Assembly (NCBI RefSeq): GCF_000003815.2
Contig: NC_049980.1
Coordinates: forward strand, 24,173,808-24,237,807
Length of the DNA: 64,000 bases
Reading direction: 5' to 3'
Source of the DNA: Branchiostoma floridae
Taxonomy: Eukaryota; Chordata; Leptocardii; Amphioxiformes; Branchiostomatidae
The notes beneath the pieces are model-generated. The model had not been told where the DNA came from, searched no databases, and saw only the letters and a list, made by a program, of their open reading frames with translations. Positions 60,939 through 64,000 of this stretch are shown piece after piece. Position 1 is the stretch's first letter; every line of letters starts with the position of its first letter. The position numbers and the translations under genes were made by a program.

Positions 60939-62646
60939 GGTAGGCTGGATGTGTTGACTTGTAAACACACAAGCCATAAAATGTAGTTGAGTTGTACTCT
61001 TGCACATGACAAGCCTCACCGTACCAGTACAGAGCAAACCTGGGCTTTTTGAGAAATCTGTGACACACTGGGAATGTTAGACATCTAGTTTTGATATCTG
61101 ACATAGACTTACATTTGTATCTTTAATGTTAGCCTCTATTGAGGAAAGCTATAGCTAGATGATCTTCCTTTGCTTTAGCCCGTACATTTGTATGTAGAGA
61201 CATTCTGTACTGTAAACCCAGTGTTGACTGTTGACAGTAAACAACTGAAGGTCCTTGAATATCTTAAAACACAAATAGAGTGAGAGTAACTTAATGTTTC
61301 ATGTTGTATGAATATTTCATACCTTCATGTTTAATGTTGCCTGGGCACAGTTTTAGCTTGGAAGGTACACAGTGTAACTGCTATTGATACATGCCTTTCA
61401 AAGCAAACCTTTATCTTAATTTATAGCCTGACGCAAACAACTACTCTCTTCAAGTACCCAAGATAAGTGCAATGTAGTACTTTCTGGCTTGTAAATGTAG
61501 CAGATGGCCGTGATGATATAGGGCTATAGATCAAGTGCACCGCAGTTGCTAGGTTCCGTGTTGTGTCATGTCATATGGGCACTTCTGGTGGCAGTTTTGA
61601 TTGAACCTATGTCAACAGGAGGCGTGCAGAGACAAAGCTGTGTCCATACCAGCAGGGGGCTCCTGGGTAACTAGATAAAGCGCTTAGACACGTCCATCTT
61701 TCCAGAGGTATGACTTTCAAATGCTAAATATTTAAGACATACTTTGAATCTGTCATTGATGATAATGCTATAGGTTAAAAGATGACAAAGGACATGACAG
61801 AAGAACTTTTAAAAGAATGACATATTCTGCTGATTCTTCTTTTGTTTGACACATAACAACTCCATTGATACCCCTGTATTGTAAAAGTGGATCAGCCCAG
61901 GACAGGTGTATATGTGAACCTAGGTATTGTTGTTGTCCTTTGGGTCATTAGTGAAGGAGTTCCTTTGTTGCTGTCTGTTGCTAGTGAAGCCATCAAGCAG
62001 CCGTGACTATGTCAGCCAACGTTTTCTTGTTCTCCCGGGATGAGCGCACACAACCCGTGCTGCATTCACCTGCATTCAGCAATGGTTAGAGGATGTTAGT
62101 GATTGCAGTCTGCAGATTACATGGACTGGTTTTGCAGTGTCTTGTGTAGCAACTGCTGTATCCTGTTACGGTAGGGCCACTGCTGGGTCCCCTCAGGGCA
62201 CCTGCTGTCCCTAAGGTAACTGGCTTGGTTGACAGAAGAGCCCCAAGGAAGGACTAAATGTTGCAGACATACCATCAAAAAAGTTGCCTTTTGAATGTCA
62301 AAGCATTTAATGCAGCCTGTTGGTGACTTCTCCTGATGAATGGAAGATGAAGGACGATAGCATCAAGTTGCTGCAGTTTCACCTTCAAATTTCCACATGC
62401 TGGTGAAATATCTTGCCATGCAAAAGAAAAAAAGCGTCTTCTCCAAGTGATGTTTACCAGTCAACACCATGCCAGTTTGGGCTTCTGACTGTTAAAGTGA
62501 AGTTCTAGTCCATTTATCCAGGACTGACAGACTAATGCAGTGTCGAGTCAGGTCACAGTGACTGTGGCTCGCTTCGCTGATCTACAGACATGAAGCTTTG
62601 TCAGCTTGACAATGATGTTGGCATCCAGATATGTCTGTGCTTGCAG
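60939..62646. other. Unassigned sequence after the second gap
   Basis: No coding exon is recognised. A CTCF-like motif (CCAGCAGGGGGCTCCTGG) lies at 61649-61666. Confidence 0.4.
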
Positions 62647-62848
62647 TCTCCTGTGAGGACGGTTTTCTCCCAAAGTTGACCGGTTCGTGTCTGGTTCACA
62701 ATCTCCACGAGCAGACCGGCGCAGAAATGATCCGACTGCCTCTCATAAAACAGCAGGGCTACCTCGATGCCCTGACGGCTTACTACAGTTATAATAATGG
62801 CAAGGCCAAGCTTAAAGTTAAAGACTACCGTGGGCAGTATAGAAACAT
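62647..62848 (+). CDS. Probable internal coding exon of an unrecognised gene
   Basis: The exon lies between an acceptor (GTGCTTGCAG) and a consensus donor (CAT/GTAAGT), with 67 open codons in one frame. It encodes CEDGFLPKLTGSCLVHNLHE, then an acidic/aromatic stretch (YLDALTAYYSYNNG) and a basic end (KAKLKVKDYRGQYRN). Both ends are mid-codon, so neighbours are required. It may continue the gene that enters the gap at 60838, but the phase across the gap cannot be checked. Family not recognised. Confidence 0.5.
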
Positions 62849-64000
62849 GTAAGTACATGTAACGTTCTTGTACAAATTGTACATCTGATGCATTCCATTT
62901 TAGGACAACAGAGTAAGGTCATTGCCCAAGTCTTGCCAAGTGCAACTGGATTTGTTGTTACTTCAAGTTTCCTCTTTCAGCTTGTCTAAAGCATACTTTC
63001 AGGGGTTGGAAAAAATATGCACAAATGACAAGTTTTACCTAAATGTCTAAAAGTGGCATTTCTGCTGAATAATAGCACTTACAGGCTAAGTTACAGCAAA
63101 AGTAAAGTAGATGCAACAATAAAGCTATATGTTTATGGTAGTCTGTTGTTAGAAATGGACATTACATAATTGCTAACTTAAGGGGAAAGGAGGCTAGGTA
63201 TACTATCTGGGTACCTTAAAATTTCCAAGACGGAAAGGACAAGATGACAAAACACTCAGGTACCAACTGTTTTAAGTTGTTTTTAGCACACCTTTTCCCA
63301 GTGACATGTGTATGTTAGCTTGCTATAGCAACATGGTTTGCTTGGAAACACTTAAGTGAATGTTTCCTAGTAACCCAGAGGGTGTGGCTTGTATGAGATG
63401 TGCCAGTAGTGTCATTAAGAGTACTCAGGTGAATGGAACACAATCCAGGTGTGCAGCTGATGAGACTTTGATGAACGAGAATTGCCTTCCAATCTCAGCA
63501 GAACAGAAATGTTTTGAGACTAGAGAATGGCGAGGCCTTTATACATACTGTTAACTCTGGTAATCTCACCTCAGGTTAATAATGTTAAACCAGGTATTTA
63601 TATAAATGCCTACATTAGGAAGTCAAAAGGAAGCCGAGATTAAGTTTTGTGTGGACATTTTTAAGACATCAGGGCACAGTGTTATCTCCAAGCAGACGCT
63701 ATGGTAGAATAAGACAGTATCAAAAGCTTGTAGAGGAGTAAAGCCGGCTTAGGAGTGTGTTTTGCTACATGGCAAATGCACACGTCTTAGCTGACTACAC
63801 TCCTTGGCCAGTTTAGTACTATCTATGCCATTGTACTAGGATCTGCTTGGAGATTAGGCACAGTGCCACTTACATGTACATGTATTTCCAGATTGATAGG
63901 TGTCAAAGGCATGATTGAATGAATTGAGTGCTTTTTTTTACAGATACAAGTTGAAGACAAATCAATGCTGAAGTTAGCATTATGAAATCTATGTTGTTGA
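62849..64000. other. Unassigned window end, probably intronic
   Basis: No supported exon or repeat is seen; the following exon of the gene would lie beyond the window. Confidence 0.4.

Overview
The window is animal nuclear DNA: intron-rich genes with GT-AG splice sites, no operons or bacterial signals, a high density of short inverted-repeat transposons, and two assembly gaps (813 and 100 N). The gene content (OST4, CSE1L, an EF-hand/WD40 protein of the WDR49/EFCAB8/WDR64 class, and an MSP130-like glycoprotein) plus the repeat landscape best fits an invertebrate deuterostome, most likely a lancelet (Branchiostoma). The species is an inference, not shown by any single feature.

Layout. 5-334 (+): two complete OST4 micro-ORFs in tandem. 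1621-17563 (-): a 27-exon gene whose splice phases join into about 1,214 codons, with two EF-hands followed by many WD repeats; its introns hold several miniature transposons and a 5'-truncated LINE with a perfect 13-bp target duplication. 17564-19454: a divergent promoter region with NRF1-like and YY1-like sites. 19455-30765 (+): CSE1L/exportin-2, 21 coding exons, 968 codons, with a 63-bp duplication that doubles one splice acceptor. 31858-38648 (-): MSP130-like secreted, probably GPI-anchored glycoprotein, 11 coding exons, 602 codons. 40127-41477 (+): an unrecognised two-exon gene of 126 codons starting at a YY1-like ATGGCGGC site. 41703 to the window end (+): an unrecognised, very intron-rich gene with in-phase exons at 41703-41934, 48074-48146, 55478-55831, 59968-60102 and 60804 into a gap, plus 62647-62848. 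A non-autonomous hAT-like transposon with a perfect 8-bp target duplication (48752-50538) sits in one of its introns.

The named genes do not form one pathway: OST4 acts in N-glycosylation at the ER, CSE1L recycles importin-alpha from the nucleus, WDR49-class proteins are usually linked to cilia or flagella, and MSP130 proteins are extracellular and linked to biomineralisation in echinoderms. The points most worth a second look are the tandem OST4 ORFs, the duplicated CSE1L acceptor, a repeat family that carries near-perfect REST/NRSF (RE1) motifs, and the MSP130 gene in what looks like a non-calcifying chordate.
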